From: Halohasta litchfieldiae
GTDB taxonomy: Archaea; Halobacteriota; Halobacteria; Halobacteriales; Haloferacaceae
Direction of reading: 5' to 3'
NCBI RefSeq assembly: GCF_002788215.1
Contig: NZ_CP024845.1
Coordinates: forward strand, 1,860,001 to 1,924,000
Length of the DNA stretch: 64,000 nucleotides
The notes under the pieces were generated by a model that was not told the DNA's origin, ran no database searches, and was given only the letters and a program-made list of their open reading frames with translations. The position numbers and the translations under genes were made by a program. Each line of letters opens with the position of its first letter. Within the stretch, counting starts at the first letter, position 1. This document shows, piece after piece, positions 46,175 through 54,161 of this stretch.

Positions 46175-46245
46175 ATACAGATACAGCATACAGAATCAGG
46201 AATCATAAACCTGCTGCAGAATCTCGCAGTTCAGGCGGTATTTAG

Positions 46246-46992
46246 GTGGTCGACCACAGTGGCAGCTTCATCACCGAACAGCTCGTCGACGCGGTCCATG
46301 TGGAGCGAGCCGTGGGTGGTGTGGGTGGCGTGGGTGGCGTGGAATTTGACCTTCTGATCCGGGTGGTGTCGTTAGCCGAATATTGCTCGATGAAAGGCCA
46401 ATTACTGCGTTTCGATGAGACGCCGCTCCTGTGCCTCGTCACGGACACCGTTCGTCATCTCTACGTCGATTCGGCCCTCGTTGTTGAGCACCATCCAAAC
46501 CCAGTCCTTGAACTCGTCTCGCGCTCGAAGAAATCCGCCCAGGAGCTGGTGTGGGCATCTATCGGCAACGTGCTGACCACGATTCGGATCTGTGAATCCC
46601 ACGACTGCGGCGTGCTCGTCCCGTGGAACTCCTGGCGCCACGAGTTCTACAAGCCGATGGGAAAGGTTCCGATCAAGCACCTCGTCGAACGGAATCGCGT
46701 TTCCAAGCCGCTGGAGGGGTACACGCAGAACACCCAGAACGTGGCGGCCCTGAAACGGGCTCGCGACCAAGACCTAGCCGTCCACCCTGGACAGGATATC
46801 CAATATGTGGTCGACGACGACGAGAAGACCTCGCGAGAGCGGGTCGCCCTCGCCCACGAGGAGATAGAGTCGTACGATTCCTCGTACTACGAGACACAGC
46901 TGATCCGAGCGGTCGAGAGCGTGCTGTCACCACTCGGATGGGACCGGACGGACATTGACGAGGGCTCTCAGCCGATAGAAATGCCGTCTTGA
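46246..46992 (+). pseudogene. Family B DNA polymerase remnant lacking the catalytic core
   Basis: A 248-codon frame joining two pieces of a haloarchaeal family B polymerase. Residues about 102-140 (ELVWASIGNVLTTIRICESHDCGVLVPWNSWRHEFYKPMG) match the segment before the palm domain, and residues about 140-245 (VPIKHLVERNRVSKPLEGYTQNTQNVAALKRARDQDLAVHPGQDIQYVVDDD...ETQLIRAVESVLSPLGWDRTDI) match the extreme C-terminus. The palm and fingers, with the SLYPS-type and DTDS motifs, are missing. The N-terminal 35 residues span Gly/Val-rich tandem repeats and are probably not original. It cannot be an active polymerase. Confidence 0.75.
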
Positions 46993-47169
46993 GTTCATTC
47001 GGTGCCGGCGACGAATCGTCATAACAAACTCCACGCCCAGCCCCGGATTTCCGTCGTTTGGAACCAACCCCACGTTTCCGACGTAATTTTCGACCCCCTC
47101 GTTTCCGTCGTTTCCGCACGCCCCACCCCAGATTTCCGTCGTCTGCCCCCACTCAGTAGTAGGAGGTCA
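46993..47169. repeat. ORB-like repeats downstream of cdc6 (four copies)
   Basis: Four copies in one orientation of a motif close to CCCCACGTTTCCGTCGT: 47041-47057, 47068-47084, 47095-47111 and 47126-47142. They match the units upstream of cdc6 (48455-49009), with the C-run (G-string on the other strand) and GGAAACG core of haloarchaeal origin recognition boxes. They lie just beyond the cdc6 stop codon. Confidence 0.75.
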
Positions 47170-48402
47170 CTACTCGCGAGTCCAGTCCTGCATCCGGCTG
47201 TCCTCGAGAATCGTTTCGCGGACGACCTGAGGATCTTCAATGAGTCGGTTCTGGAGATGGATGCCGCCCGCACTCCCCTTGTTGATCTTCTCGATTTCGA
47301 CAACCCCGAGGAAGGCTTGCTCTTTCAGGATGTCGCGGAACCGGCGAACGGAGAGGATGTCCATGTCCAGGTGATTGCAGATCCGCTCATACTGGTCGTA
47401 CACGCGGCTCGTCAGGAAGGCAGCGTCGTTGGAGTTGACGCTCAGTTCTGTGAGCGCCAGCAACGCCGCCTTCGCCTGCGTGGGTGCGCCATTCACGAGT
47501 TCTCTGAACCGGTCCTTTTCGGCGTGCTGCTGTGCCTGGCGGACGTGTTCCTCCGTCACTTGCTCTGCTCCGGCCTCGTAGGCGACCTCGCCGGCGTGGC
47601 GAAGAATGTCGATCGCCTTCCGAGCATCGCCGTGTTCCTGCGCGGCGAAGGCCGCCGAGAGCGGAATCACGTCCTCGGAAAGGACGCCGTCCTGGAAGGC
47701 GTCCTCGCGATTGAACATGATCTCCCGGAGCTGGTTAGCGTCGTATGGCTTGAAGAACAGTTCCTTGTGCTGGAAGCTGCTTTTCACGCGCTCGTTCACG
47801 TTGTCGACGTACTGGATCTTGTTGCTGATCGCGATGACACCGACGCTACAGTCGATTTTCCCCGCCTCCTCAGCGCGCGAGAGCTTCATCAGCACGCTGT
47901 CGTCGTTCATCAAATCGATCTCGTCGAGGATGATGATCACAGAATCGAATTGAGCGTCGAGCGTCTTCCAGAGGAGTTTGTAGTATTTCGACGTACTGAG
48001 GCCGGTATGGGGGACGGAGATTCCAGTCGTAGATTCATCGTTCAGCTTCGCAGCAAGTGAGGAGACCGCCTGAGTCTCAGTATTGTCTTCAGCACAGTCG
48101 ATATACGCTGTTCCAATCTCGACGCCATCCTGAGCGGCATTTTGAGCTCGCTGGCAGACGTGTTTTGAAACGAGAGATTTACCGGTCCCAGTTTTCCCGT
48201 AGATCATCACGTTCTCCGGGGAGTACCCGTGGACAGCACCGTTGAGACGTTTCGCGAGCTTCGAGATCTCCTCGTCGCGACCGACGATCCGGTCAGCTTC
48301 CGGAACGTGGCCGATTTTCAGGAGGTCCTTGTTCGCGAAGATACGATGCCCGGATTCAAAGAGTGGATCGTCGACAGAACTGGATGAAGAGTCGGGCGTC
48401 AT
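47170..48402 (-). CDS. cdc6: Orc1/Cdc6 replication initiator
   Basis: AAA+ initiator (410 residues) that binds origin repeats and loads the helicase. Walker A is GKTGTGKS (69-76), Walker B is IIILDEID (Asp160-Glu161), with sensor 1 in GVIAISNK and sensor 2 near EHGDARKAIDILR. The C-terminal winged helix (about 300-395; FLTSRVYDQYERICNHLDMDILSVRRFRDILKEQAFLG) reads ORB DNA. Repeats on both sides indicate that it acts on its own origin. A TATA-like GTATAAAT (48431-48438 on + strand) lies near the start. Confidence 0.95.
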   Translation of the reverse strand: MTPDSSSSSVDDPLFESGHRIFANKDLLKIGHVPEADRIVGRDEEISKLAKRLNGAVHGYSPENVMIYGKTGTGKSLVSKHVCQRAQNAAQDGVEIGTAYIDCAEDNTETQAVSSLAAKLNDESTTGISVPHTGLSTSKYYKLLWKTLDAQFDSVIIILDEIDLMNDDSVLMKLSRAEEAGKIDCSVGVIAISNKIQYVDNVNERVKSSFQHKELFFKPYDANQLREIMFNREDAFQDGVLSEDVIPLSAAFAAQEHGDARKAIDILRHAGEVAYEAGAEQVTEEHVRQAQQHAEKDRFRELVNGAPTQAKAALLALTELSVNSNDAAFLTSRVYDQYERICNHLDMDILSVRRFRDILKEQAFLGVVEIEKINKGSAGGIHLQNRLIEDPQVVRETILEDSRMQDWTRE

Positions 48403-48454
48403 TGAATATCACACAGTGTGAGTGGGGGGAGTATAAATCTAGTGGAGAACGCCA

Positions 48455-49009
48455 CCCCACGTTTCCGACGTTCCTTGTCCGATATCAGTGGGAAAAAGCC
48501 GTAATACGGTAGTATTGTATTTCTGATAATATAACCGCGTTTCCGACGTGAGATAGGAAACCCGTAGACGGAAGCGTCGCCTCGATGTCGAATCCCGAAC
48601 CCACACACCCCACGTTTCCGTCGTAATCACTGAATAGGTGGGGTGGGGACTCGAAGAAGACGTGCACGACGAGATACCAAAGACGAGAGCCGCCTAGCCG
48701 TCCAAAGTTGGCCGTCTATAGAAGCAGCTGGAAAGGATTGTTTCATCTGAGGGGGCGAAGTACTTCGTCCCCTCCTTGGTCGAAGCACACTTAATGGACA
48801 TTTCTCAGCTTTGCTAGTTTAATCTATGTGTTCCAGAAGTTAGTTCACCTCTAGATTGGTTCTAGGTCAACATAATTAGTAGCTGCATAGCACTATCATA
48901 GCCTCTCCCTACGCCGTCGTGGAGAAACGACGGAAACGCGGGGGGTGTGATCCAATCGAAAACAGTGTCACCCCCTTCACCCACATCCAGTTACGACGGA
49001 AACGTGGGG
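48455..49009. other. Replication origin: inverted ORB-like repeats around an AT-rich core
   Basis: Three units read C-run first (48455-48471, 48533-48549, 48608-48624), and two units are inverted (48927-48943, 48993-49009, ACGACGGAAACG-G-run). Between the two groups lies about 300 bp of AT-rich DNA (densest at 48780-48905), the expected unwinding element. This arrangement next to cdc6 is the standard haloarchaeal origin layout. No gene is found in 48403-49032. Confidence 0.85.
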
Positions 49010-49032
49010 TGGGTGTCCTCCATCATCGAATT

Positions 49033-49356
49033 TTACTCGTCCGGGTTGACCGGACCCTGGTACTGAGAACGAATCTTCTCTCCGTCCCGCCACTGCCAGT
49101 AGTAGTAGCGATTGTTGTTGATCTCCTTGATCGTGATCGTCGCCTTTGCCGGGACGTCGTCCGGTAGGTCATCTGGTCGCTCCTCGACGTCGGCGTTGTC
49201 CGCCTCCTCCTTGAGACGAGTTTCCCGCTCTTTGTGTTCGGCCAACGCCTCGGCGTAGCGACCAACGTCCCGAAGATGTTCCGGTGTGGCTTCGTTGAGG
49301 GCGTCGACGATTTCCGTCGAGAGGTTTGCTGGTGGGGAGGGTGGTTCGTAGGACAT
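49033..49356 (-). CDS. Small haloarchaeal plasmid protein (DUF6788-like)
   Basis: A 107-residue protein with an N-terminal helical region (STEIVDALNEATPEHLRDVGRYAEALAEHKERE) and a C-terminal beta segment KATITIKEINNNRYYYWQWRDGEKIRSQYQGPVNPDE, a block that recurs in haloarchaeal accessory proteins. Function unknown; the aromatic-basic end could bind nucleic acid. It lies between the origin and a TTAACCAAC dyad only 15 bp before its start, so it is probably controlled from that dyad. Confidence 0.75.
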   Translation of the reverse strand: MSYEPPSPPANLSTEIVDALNEATPEHLRDVGRYAEALAEHKERETRLKEEADNADVEERPDDLPDDVPAKATITIKEINNNRYYYWQWRDGEKIRSQYQGPVNPDE

Positions 49357-49370
49357 CGACTCTCTCCGTG

Positions 49371-49411
49371 TTAACCAACAAAATTCGCCGATCCATAGTT
49401 CTGTTGGTTAA
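49371..49411. repeat. TTAACCAAC-N23-GTTGGTTAA dyad, copy 1
   Basis: Perfect 9-bp inverted halves (49371-49379, 49403-49411) with a 23-bp spacer. It lies between the DUF6788-like gene start (15 bp away) and the divergent HTH regulator. The spacer is unrelated to those of the other three copies. Confidence 0.85.
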
Positions 49412-49494
49412 GCAGGTTCGTGGACTCGCTGACCTCGTCCTCTGTAACACTACTCGAAACTTCTTTATATGTAAGTTTCGTACTATATTACACC

Positions 49495-50415
49495 GTGCTC
49501 CGGCGTATCGAACTCGAGGTCCTCGCCACGGTCGACCGCGGCGACACGATCTCCGAACTCGCGACGAAGCTCGACCACAGTGAGAGCTACCTCTCCCGTG
49601 CCGTCGGTGACCTCGTCGAGAAGGGGCTCGTCTACACGGAACGCGACGGCCGGCGAAAACGAGTCGTCCCGTCAGCTGCTCGTGCCGTCGAACGCTATCA
49701 GGACCTCGTCCGCCAGCACTCCCACATCGAGTTCCCCGAGCTGTTGACCGGCAAGGCACTCGAGGTGCTCTACTATCTCGACCAGCCACGAACCGTCGCC
49801 GAGATCGCCGACCGGAGCGACAACTACCGTAATACCGTCAACCGTGTCCTCAAGCGATTCCGCAACTGTGGACTCGTCGGGACGGACGACGGCCGCTATG
49901 ACTTCAACGGCGACTTCGACCGCCTCCACGAGTTCGCCCGTGAACTCGCACATCATCTCCATCGCCAACGCCTCGAATCCGTCGCCCCGAAGGGGACGAT
50001 TCTCTGGGAGGATCACGACAAATTTCTCGCGCAGACCGAAACGGAGATCGACGCGGAGGGGTTCCACGAAACCGGGCTCGCTCGATTCGCGGCCTTCGAC
50101 CTCCAGTTCCTCCTCACCGACCACCGCTACTACCTCTACTCCGAACACGTAGAGGAAATTTCGTCGGCGGAGCTGTGTTGTCACACGCTGCTAATCGACG
50201 ACGACAGCCGTTACCGCTCGTACTGTCTCCTCCTGCTCAGCCACGTCGACGTCGACGAGGACGACCTCCGCGAGCGAGCGGCGAAGTATGGACTCGAAGA
50301 CGAGATTGATGCCCTACTCCAGTATCTCGAGACACACGGCGAGATCCAGGACGGCCGTCTCCCCGAGTGGTCCGAGTTCCAGGAGCTGGCGGCTGAGTAC
50401 GAAATTAACAGATGA
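49495..50415 (+). CDS. Two-winged-helix transcriptional regulator (haloarchaeal, 306 aa)
   Basis: Residues 1-55 form a winged helix (EVLATVDRGDTISELATKLDHSESYLSRAVGDLVEKGLVYTE), residues 70-145 a second (LTGKALEVLYYLDQPRTVAEIADRSDNYRNTVNRVLKRFRNCGLV), and the rest an alpha/beta domain (FHETGLARFAAFDLQFLLTDHRYYLYSEHVEEISSAELCCHTLLI). The GTG at 49495 is set by TTTATAT (49464-49470), 25-31 bp upstream. It is a paralogue of the regulator at 58642-59592, which is paired with a nucleotidyltransferase; here no such partner follows. Confidence 0.8.
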   Translation: MLRRIELEVLATVDRGDTISELATKLDHSESYLSRAVGDLVEKGLVYTERDGRRKRVVPSAARAVERYQDLVRQHSHIEFPELLTGKALEVLYYLDQPRTVAEIADRSDNYRNTVNRVLKRFRNCGLVGTDDGRYDFNGDFDRLHEFARELAHHLHRQRLESVAPKGTILWEDHDKFLAQTETEIDAEGFHETGLARFAAFDLQFLLTDHRYYLYSEHVEEISSAELCCHTLLIDDDSRYRSYCLLLLSHVDVDEDDLRERAAKYGLEDEIDALLQYLETHGEIQDGRLPEWSEFQELAAEYEINR

Positions 50416-50448
50416 TTGAGTACTGACACGGAGCTGATTCTGTCGGGG

Positions 50449-50862
50449 TTACGCGTCGTCCGGGCGAGGGGCGTTCTCGTACTTGACCATCTTCTCGGGC
50501 TTGTTGGAGATGGTCTCGTAGATCTGTTGGAGGGTTTCCTCCGCGGCGAGGAGATTGTGTTCGTCGAGGAAGGTCTGGCCCTCCTCTGTGAGGCCGTAGA
50601 ACTTCCAGGGATATCCTTGCCGGCGCTGATCGTCGTCGAGTGGGACTTCCCTGACGATGCCAGCGTCGATCAGCTTCTGGATGTGTTTGTAGACGGTCGC
50701 CTCGCTCACACTGGGGTTGAGCTCCTCGAGTTCGTACATGGAGGGGAGCTGCTCGGGGTGCTGGAGGATATTGTTGACCAGCGCGAACCGCGTCTGTTGA
50801 GTCACGAAGTGGACAAGTTCGCGAGATTTCATTTCCCCAGCAGTCCCTAGGTCGGTGCTCAT
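50449..50862 (-). CDS. PadR/ArsR-like winged-helix regulator
   Basis: A 137-residue DNA-binding protein: TRFALVNNILQHPEQLPSMYELEELNPSVSEATVYKHIQKLIDAGIVREVPLDDDQRRQGYPWKFYGLTEEGQTFLDEHNLL is a complete winged helix with wing. The ATG at 50862 matches the start of the domain; the in-frame upstream region lies over operator-like repeats. It is divergent from the next gene, so the repeats at 50893-50958 probably control both. Confidence 0.8.
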   Translation of the reverse strand: MSTDLGTAGEMKSRELVHFVTQQTRFALVNNILQHPEQLPSMYELEELNPSVSEATVYKHIQKLIDAGIVREVPLDDDQRRQGYPWKFYGLTEEGQTFLDEHNLLAAEETLQQIYETISNKPEKMVKYENAPRPDDA

Positions 50863-50892
50863 ACGACACAGTACACACCCAGGCGGCAAGTA

Positions 50893-50958
50893 GTTTACCC
50901 TTGAGTAAACCACTCTGGAGTAAGCTACACATGATTGACCCGGTGATTTACTCCATAA
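50893..50958. promoter_or_regulatory. GAGTAA-type operator repeats between divergent genes
   Basis: GTTTAC-N6-GTAAAC is an 18-bp palindrome at 50893-50910. A second direct unit, TGGAGTAAGC, lies at about 50915-50924 and an inverted unit, GATTTACTCC, at about 50945-50954, followed by TATA-like ATAAATCA near 50955-50962 for the rightward gene. The layout suits autoregulation by the adjacent winged-helix protein. Confidence 0.6.
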
Positions 50959-50990
50959 ATCATATCGCACGGCGCTGAGAGAGCCTGTAT

Positions 50991-51539
50991 ATGTTCGACG
51001 AAGAGCCGCCCGTCCCCGAGGAGGTCCTTATTAGTGCGAAGGACCAACTCAATGAGGAAGAGATCTCGCTGGCGGACAACGAGGAGATTCTCCACGCTTT
51101 GAGTGAGCTGACCCCTGTCTATGAGAACGATAGGTCGTATTTCGTCCTCGGGAACTATGATCGAGAGCCGATCCGCCGGTTGAACCTGGTAGTTGACCGG
51201 CTCAATCGCCGGCAAAACGCCTACGCCTTCCGGATGGTCGACATCCGCGGGGAGTGGGACAACAGCATTCAGAAATTCTGCCTGATCGCCGACATCGTGA
51301 CCTACCTTGTCGGCGTCGCCGAGAAGGAACCGAGCGACTTCCTCGTTGAACAGGGACTCCTCGTTGGAACGACGGAGTACTTCGCGAAGAGCCACGTCCT
51401 CAAGCGAGAGTACGAGGACGAAGAACACCCCTTCGGCTGGATGCAGGACGGCGTCCTCGAACTGTTCGACCGGGACGGACGGCTGTATCGCTGGGAGACC
51501 GAAGAGCAACTCGTTGACGTGACTTCGGCACTCCCGTGA
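50991..51539 (+). CDS. Conserved haloarchaeal plasmid protein of unknown function
   Basis: A 182-residue acidic protein (EEPPVPEEVLISAKDQLNEEEISLADNEEILHALSELTPVYENDRSYFVLGNYDREPIRRLNLVVDRLNRRQNAYAFRMVDIRGEWDNSIQKFCLIADIVTYLVGVAEKEPSDFLVEQGLL...). No membrane segment or known motif is seen. The strand-helix alternation with YFVLGNYD and KFCLIADIVTYLVGVAEKEPS suggests a compact alpha/beta fold that could bind a ligand. It shares the operator region with the PadR-like gene, and a TATA box is 30 bp before its ATG. Confidence 0.7.
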   Translation: MFDEEPPVPEEVLISAKDQLNEEEISLADNEEILHALSELTPVYENDRSYFVLGNYDREPIRRLNLVVDRLNRRQNAYAFRMVDIRGEWDNSIQKFCLIADIVTYLVGVAEKEPSDFLVEQGLLVGTTEYFAKSHVLKREYEDEEHPFGWMQDGVLELFDRDGRLYRWETEEQLVDVTSALP

Positions 51540-51566
51540 TGGTGGGCGAGTCAGATACTGTCTGCG

Positions 51567-51607
51567 TTAACCAACGCGAGCGGTGATAGAATCGATTTGT
51601 TGGTTAA
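51567..51607. repeat. TTAACCAAC-N23-GTTGGTTAA dyad, copy 2
   Basis: Halves at 51567-51575 and 51599-51607, spacer 23 bp. The right half runs into a 13-bp perfect palindrome (TTGGTTAACCAA). It lies between convergent gene ends, so unlike the other copies it does not precede a start codon. Confidence 0.85.
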
Positions 51608-51613
51608 CCAAAG

Positions 51614-52291
51614 CTAGTCCGCGTCAATTGGGAGTCGACCATCTGGTCGCGGAACACGCCCGCGCTTGATTTCGTTATCGACGCGGCGCATATGCTTGCA
51701 GCCACCGTCGGGTATTCTCTGCTGCCAGTCGGGACAGGTACACGACTCGTCGACGACCAGCCGATCGCGGACGTCGCCCGTTCGGCCACCGTCCGGAGCG
51801 ACGGCTTCCGCAGGGCCACTGAGCCGCTCGTGGAGCAGCTCTTCGACCGGATGGCCTTCCGGCCAGCGATAGTGGACTTCACGGCGCTCGCGATGGTTGT
51901 AGGAGCCACAGGCTGCGGCGTTCCCAGCCCACACGCGCCACGCGCCGAGGGCGGCCATCACGTCGACGATCCCCCGTGGAACAACCTTGTGCTCGTTGGG
52001 GTAGAAGATCCGGAAGCGGGTACACCCGTCTTGGGGCGCCACCGTCTCCCACCACTCGACGTCGTCACCCCAACTGTCGAACATCGCGTCGTCTTCCCCG
52101 TACCCGACGGTTACGTCGTCGATTTCCGGGCCATTCGTAGTCGTCTCGTCAGTCTCGCCTTCGAGCAGCCGGAGGACGGCGTACCGTAGATACTCGTGTG
52201 CTGGATCGTCCGCCGACCGGGCGATCTGGTCGTGTTGTTCTGCAACCCGTTCCGCCTCATCGAGGACAGCGGATAGATACAGTTCACTCAT
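51614..52291 (-). CDS. SWIM zinc-finger protein
   Basis: A 225-residue protein. The C-terminal region CTCPDWQQRIPDGGCKHMRRVDNEIK is a SWIM zinc finger (CxC...CxH), a motif of plasmid and mobile-element proteins that binds DNA or partners. The rest has an N-terminal helix pair (LYLSAVLDEAERVAEQHDQIARSADDPAHEYLRYAVLRLLEGETDET) and a central domain with WETVAPQDGCTRFRIFYPNEHKVVPRGIVDVMAALGAWRVWAGNAAACGSYNHRERREVHYRWPEGHPVEELLHERLSG. The ATG at 52291 begins the conserved part. Precise role unknown. Confidence 0.8.
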   Translation of the reverse strand: MSELYLSAVLDEAERVAEQHDQIARSADDPAHEYLRYAVLRLLEGETDETTTNGPEIDDVTVGYGEDDAMFDSWGDDVEWWETVAPQDGCTRFRIFYPNEHKVVPRGIVDVMAALGAWRVWAGNAAACGSYNHRERREVHYRWPEGHPVEELLHERLSGPAEAVAPDGGRTGDVRDRLVVDESCTCPDWQQRIPDGGCKHMRRVDNEIKRGRVPRPDGRLPIDAD

Positions 52292-52311
52292 GATTCGACG
52301 GAGGTCGGAAT

Positions 52312-52343
52312 GCGCCTCCGCCCCTCGGCGGGCGCTGAAAAAC
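52312..52343 (-). promoter_or_regulatory. T-tract plus inverted-repeat cassette (SWIM gene)
   Basis: On the minus strand a TTTTTC tract is followed at once by a GC-rich imperfect inverted repeat (GCGCCCGCCGAGGGGCGGAGGCGC), about 50 bp before the SWIM gene. It belongs to the recurring cassette family of this block. Confidence 0.55.
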
Positions 52344-52385
52344 TTAACCAACGAAACACTGTCTTACCGTCTGACCGTTGGTTAA
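52344..52385. repeat. TTAACCAAC-N24-GTTGGTTAA dyad, copy 3
   Basis: Halves at 52344-52352 and 52377-52385, spacer 24 bp. It adjoins the T-tract cassette of the SWIM gene and ends 18 bp before the ArdC-like stop codon. Confidence 0.85.
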
Positions 52386-52402
52386 CAGTGAGAACCGCGT
52401 GT

Positions 52403-53332
52403 TCAGCCCTCTGCAACCGTGTCGATGATCTTCTGTGCGGTCGAACTGATCCGCCCGAGACGTTCCTGAATGCCCTCCGCATCGTCGCCCTGCCACGCGG
52501 CAAGATAGAACGCTGACCCGCTCGTATCCAGGTCGAAATACCGCCCGACGATGTACGCGACGGCTTCTGCCTCGACCTCACGTTTCGACCGCTCGGTCGC
52601 GTCGTCGACGTCGGAATGGAGCAGCGCGTGCGCGTACTCGTGGATGAGCGTCACGGCGAGATCGGCCTGATTCGGGCGGGCTTTCGCCTCGACGACTGGG
52701 TGAAGATCACGCTTACTCCGATATTTGCAGACACCCTTCGCGCTGCCGTGCTCCCAGTCGGCAGCGTCGACGATGCGAACCTCGACATCGAGATTGTCCG
52801 CCGCGCCGAGGAGCACGGGAACCAGGTCTTGGGCATCCCCCGTGGCCTCGGTTTCTAGCTCGGGTAGTGGTTCGCCCTCGGTCTGGGAGACGTCGAACAC
52901 AGAGGTTGGCTTGAACCCGACCAGTCCGTTCGACCACTCGTCGGGCGGCGTCTCGTCGTACTCACAGTCGCTTTGCTCGTGGTAGCTCTGCGAGTTCTCG
53001 CATTCAGGACATTGCTTGGTGATGATCGGGGCCCAGATCCAGATGGCATCTTCACCTTCCTGGACGTGCCGGTCGAACTCGTTCCGCCAAGTGTTGTAGC
53101 CCGCGATTTTTGTCGCCTGGGGACACTGGAGGGTGATCAGGAGCGTGTTCCGATGGGAGTAGTCGTGGAACTGACTTTGGATGTCGAGCCACTCTTGGAA
53201 CTCCTCACTGGCCTTCGCCTCGTCGACGTCTGCAACAAGGTCGTCTATCCAATTTTCGATGGTGCTGTGCATCTCGGCGTTCCGTGTGTCGGTCTCCTCA
53301 AAGGAGGCCGACGGGTCACTGGTCGTAGCCAT
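52403..53332 (-). CDS. ArdC-like antirestriction protein with zinc metallopeptidase domain
   Basis: A 309-residue protein. The N-terminal ArdC single-strand-DNA-binding domain (WLDIQSQFHDYSHRNTLLITLQCPQATKIAGYNTWRNEFDRHVQEGEDAIWIWAPI) is followed by a Cys cluster (CPECENSQSYHEQSDC) and a gluzincin-like domain with HEYAH (about 231-235) and downstream EAVAYIVGRYF supplying the third zinc ligand. ArdC proteins protect incoming conjugative plasmids from host restriction. This supports a transferable plasmid origin for the block. Confidence 0.88.
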   Translation of the reverse strand: MATTSDPSASFEETDTRNAEMHSTIENWIDDLVADVDEAKASEEFQEWLDIQSQFHDYSHRNTLLITLQCPQATKIAGYNTWRNEFDRHVQEGEDAIWIWAPIITKQCPECENSQSYHEQSDCEYDETPPDEWSNGLVGFKPTSVFDVSQTEGEPLPELETEATGDAQDLVPVLLGAADNLDVEVRIVDAADWEHGSAKGVCKYRSKRDLHPVVEAKARPNQADLAVTLIHEYAHALLHSDVDDATERSKREVEAEAVAYIVGRYFDLDTSGSAFYLAAWQGDDAEGIQERLGRISSTAQKIIDTVAEG

Positions 53333-53376
53333 AGGATTCACCGAATCGAGTTCACGGCAACTGCGTCAGTTCAGCA

Positions 53377-53409
53377 CGCGCCGCACCCCTCGGGGGCGCA
53401 CAATAAACG
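53377..53409 (-). promoter_or_regulatory. T-tract plus inverted-repeat cassette (ArdC gene)
   Basis: Minus-strand TTTATTG followed by GCGCCCCCGAGGGGTGCGGCGC, the second cassette, about 70 bp before the ArdC-like start. The GAGGGGTGCGG core is shared with other copies. Confidence 0.55.
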
Positions 53410-53488
53410 ACGGTGCGACTGCGGGGTTTATCTCGGGGGTGCTATCGGGGCTGGGATTAACAATCAGTGCGACACTACCACCGAGAGG

Positions 53489-53644
53489 ATGGGTCTCGTC
53501 GATGCACTTCGTGGGGTTGTTAGCACTCGCACGGCCACCACGTCCACCCTGTATGAGTGTCGCCACTGTGGCACGACTCTCTCGGCGGATACCGAGACGT
53601 GTCCCACCTGCGGTGGGGAGGATGTCGCTCGCTACCAGTTCTGA
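53489..53644 (+). CDS. Small rubrerythrin-like zinc ribbon (DUF7129-like)
   Basis: A 51-residue protein with CRHCG (Cys24/Cys27) and CPTCGGED (Cys38/Cys41), forming a zinc ribbon; the sequence ECRHCGTTLSADTETCPTCGGEDVARYQF is typical of a haloarchaeal micro-zinc family. It is the only plus-strand gene between the ArdC and DpdA-like genes. Function unknown. Confidence 0.75.
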   Translation: MGLVDALRGVVSTRTATTSTLYECRHCGTTLSADTETCPTCGGEDVARYQF

Positions 53645-53738
53645 GGGGCTCTCGTTCCGTCTGCACAGCTTGTTGTCGAAAACGCTTCTGTCCGGTAGTG
53701 TCCGGCCAGGTACCCCACGGTGTGAATGGCAAAACTGC

Positions 53739-54086
53739 TTATCGGAGCGATTCCGTTTCGTCAGCGAAGCCGACCGTGACGAGATACTCGAGGAACGCAT
53801 CGAACCGCTCGACGTCGCTCGGCGTGTCGGTCGCAATATGTCGCACCCACTCGATAGCCCACTGAAACGCGGGATCAGTTCCACCTTTTCCATGAATATA
53901 CCACCAGCGAGCCGCCTTGAGGACGACCAGTGGGTTCGTCGGGGGCTGTTCGCTTGCTAAACCACGGGTGATCGACTCGATTTCTGCGGGTACGTCGGCT
54001 GGCTCGATCTCCCCGGACTGGGTGGTCGAGGTATCGATTGGAATCTCATCGACTGAAACGTCGTCTGCAGTTTGTTGCTGACTCAC
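53739..54086 (-). CDS. Small hypothetical protein
   Basis: A 115-residue acidic protein from a GTG start. The C-terminal half (NPLVVLKAARWWYIHGKGGTDPAFQWAIEWVRHIATDTPSDVERFDAFLEYLVTVGFADETE) looks like a compact helical domain with Trp-rich core, and the N-terminus is disordered. No family is recognised. It is preceded by a cassette and follows the DpdA-like gene on the same strand. Confidence 0.6.
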   Translation of the reverse strand: MSQQQTADDVSVDEIPIDTSTTQSGEIEPADVPAEIESITRGLASEQPPTNPLVVLKAARWWYIHGKGGTDPAFQWAIEWVRHIATDTPSDVERFDAFLEYLVTVGFADETESLR

Positions 54087-54120
54087 GGAAAGTCACCTCT
54101 GGACGAAGACTCACGAACGA

Positions 54121-54150
54121 GCCTCCGCCCTCTCCCGGGGCCCGAAAAAC
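54121..54150 (-). promoter_or_regulatory. T-tract plus inverted-repeat cassette (115-aa gene)
   Basis: Minus-strand TGTTTTTC followed by GGGCCCCGGGAGAGGGCGGAGGC, about 58 bp before the GTG start. Confidence 0.5.
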
Positions 54151-54161
54151 AGGTCGCGAAG

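Noticed and set aside
47041..49009. Short repeats considered as CRISPR
   Set aside because: Spacing is irregular, orientation inverts across an AT-rich core, and they flank cdc6, fitting origin boxes.
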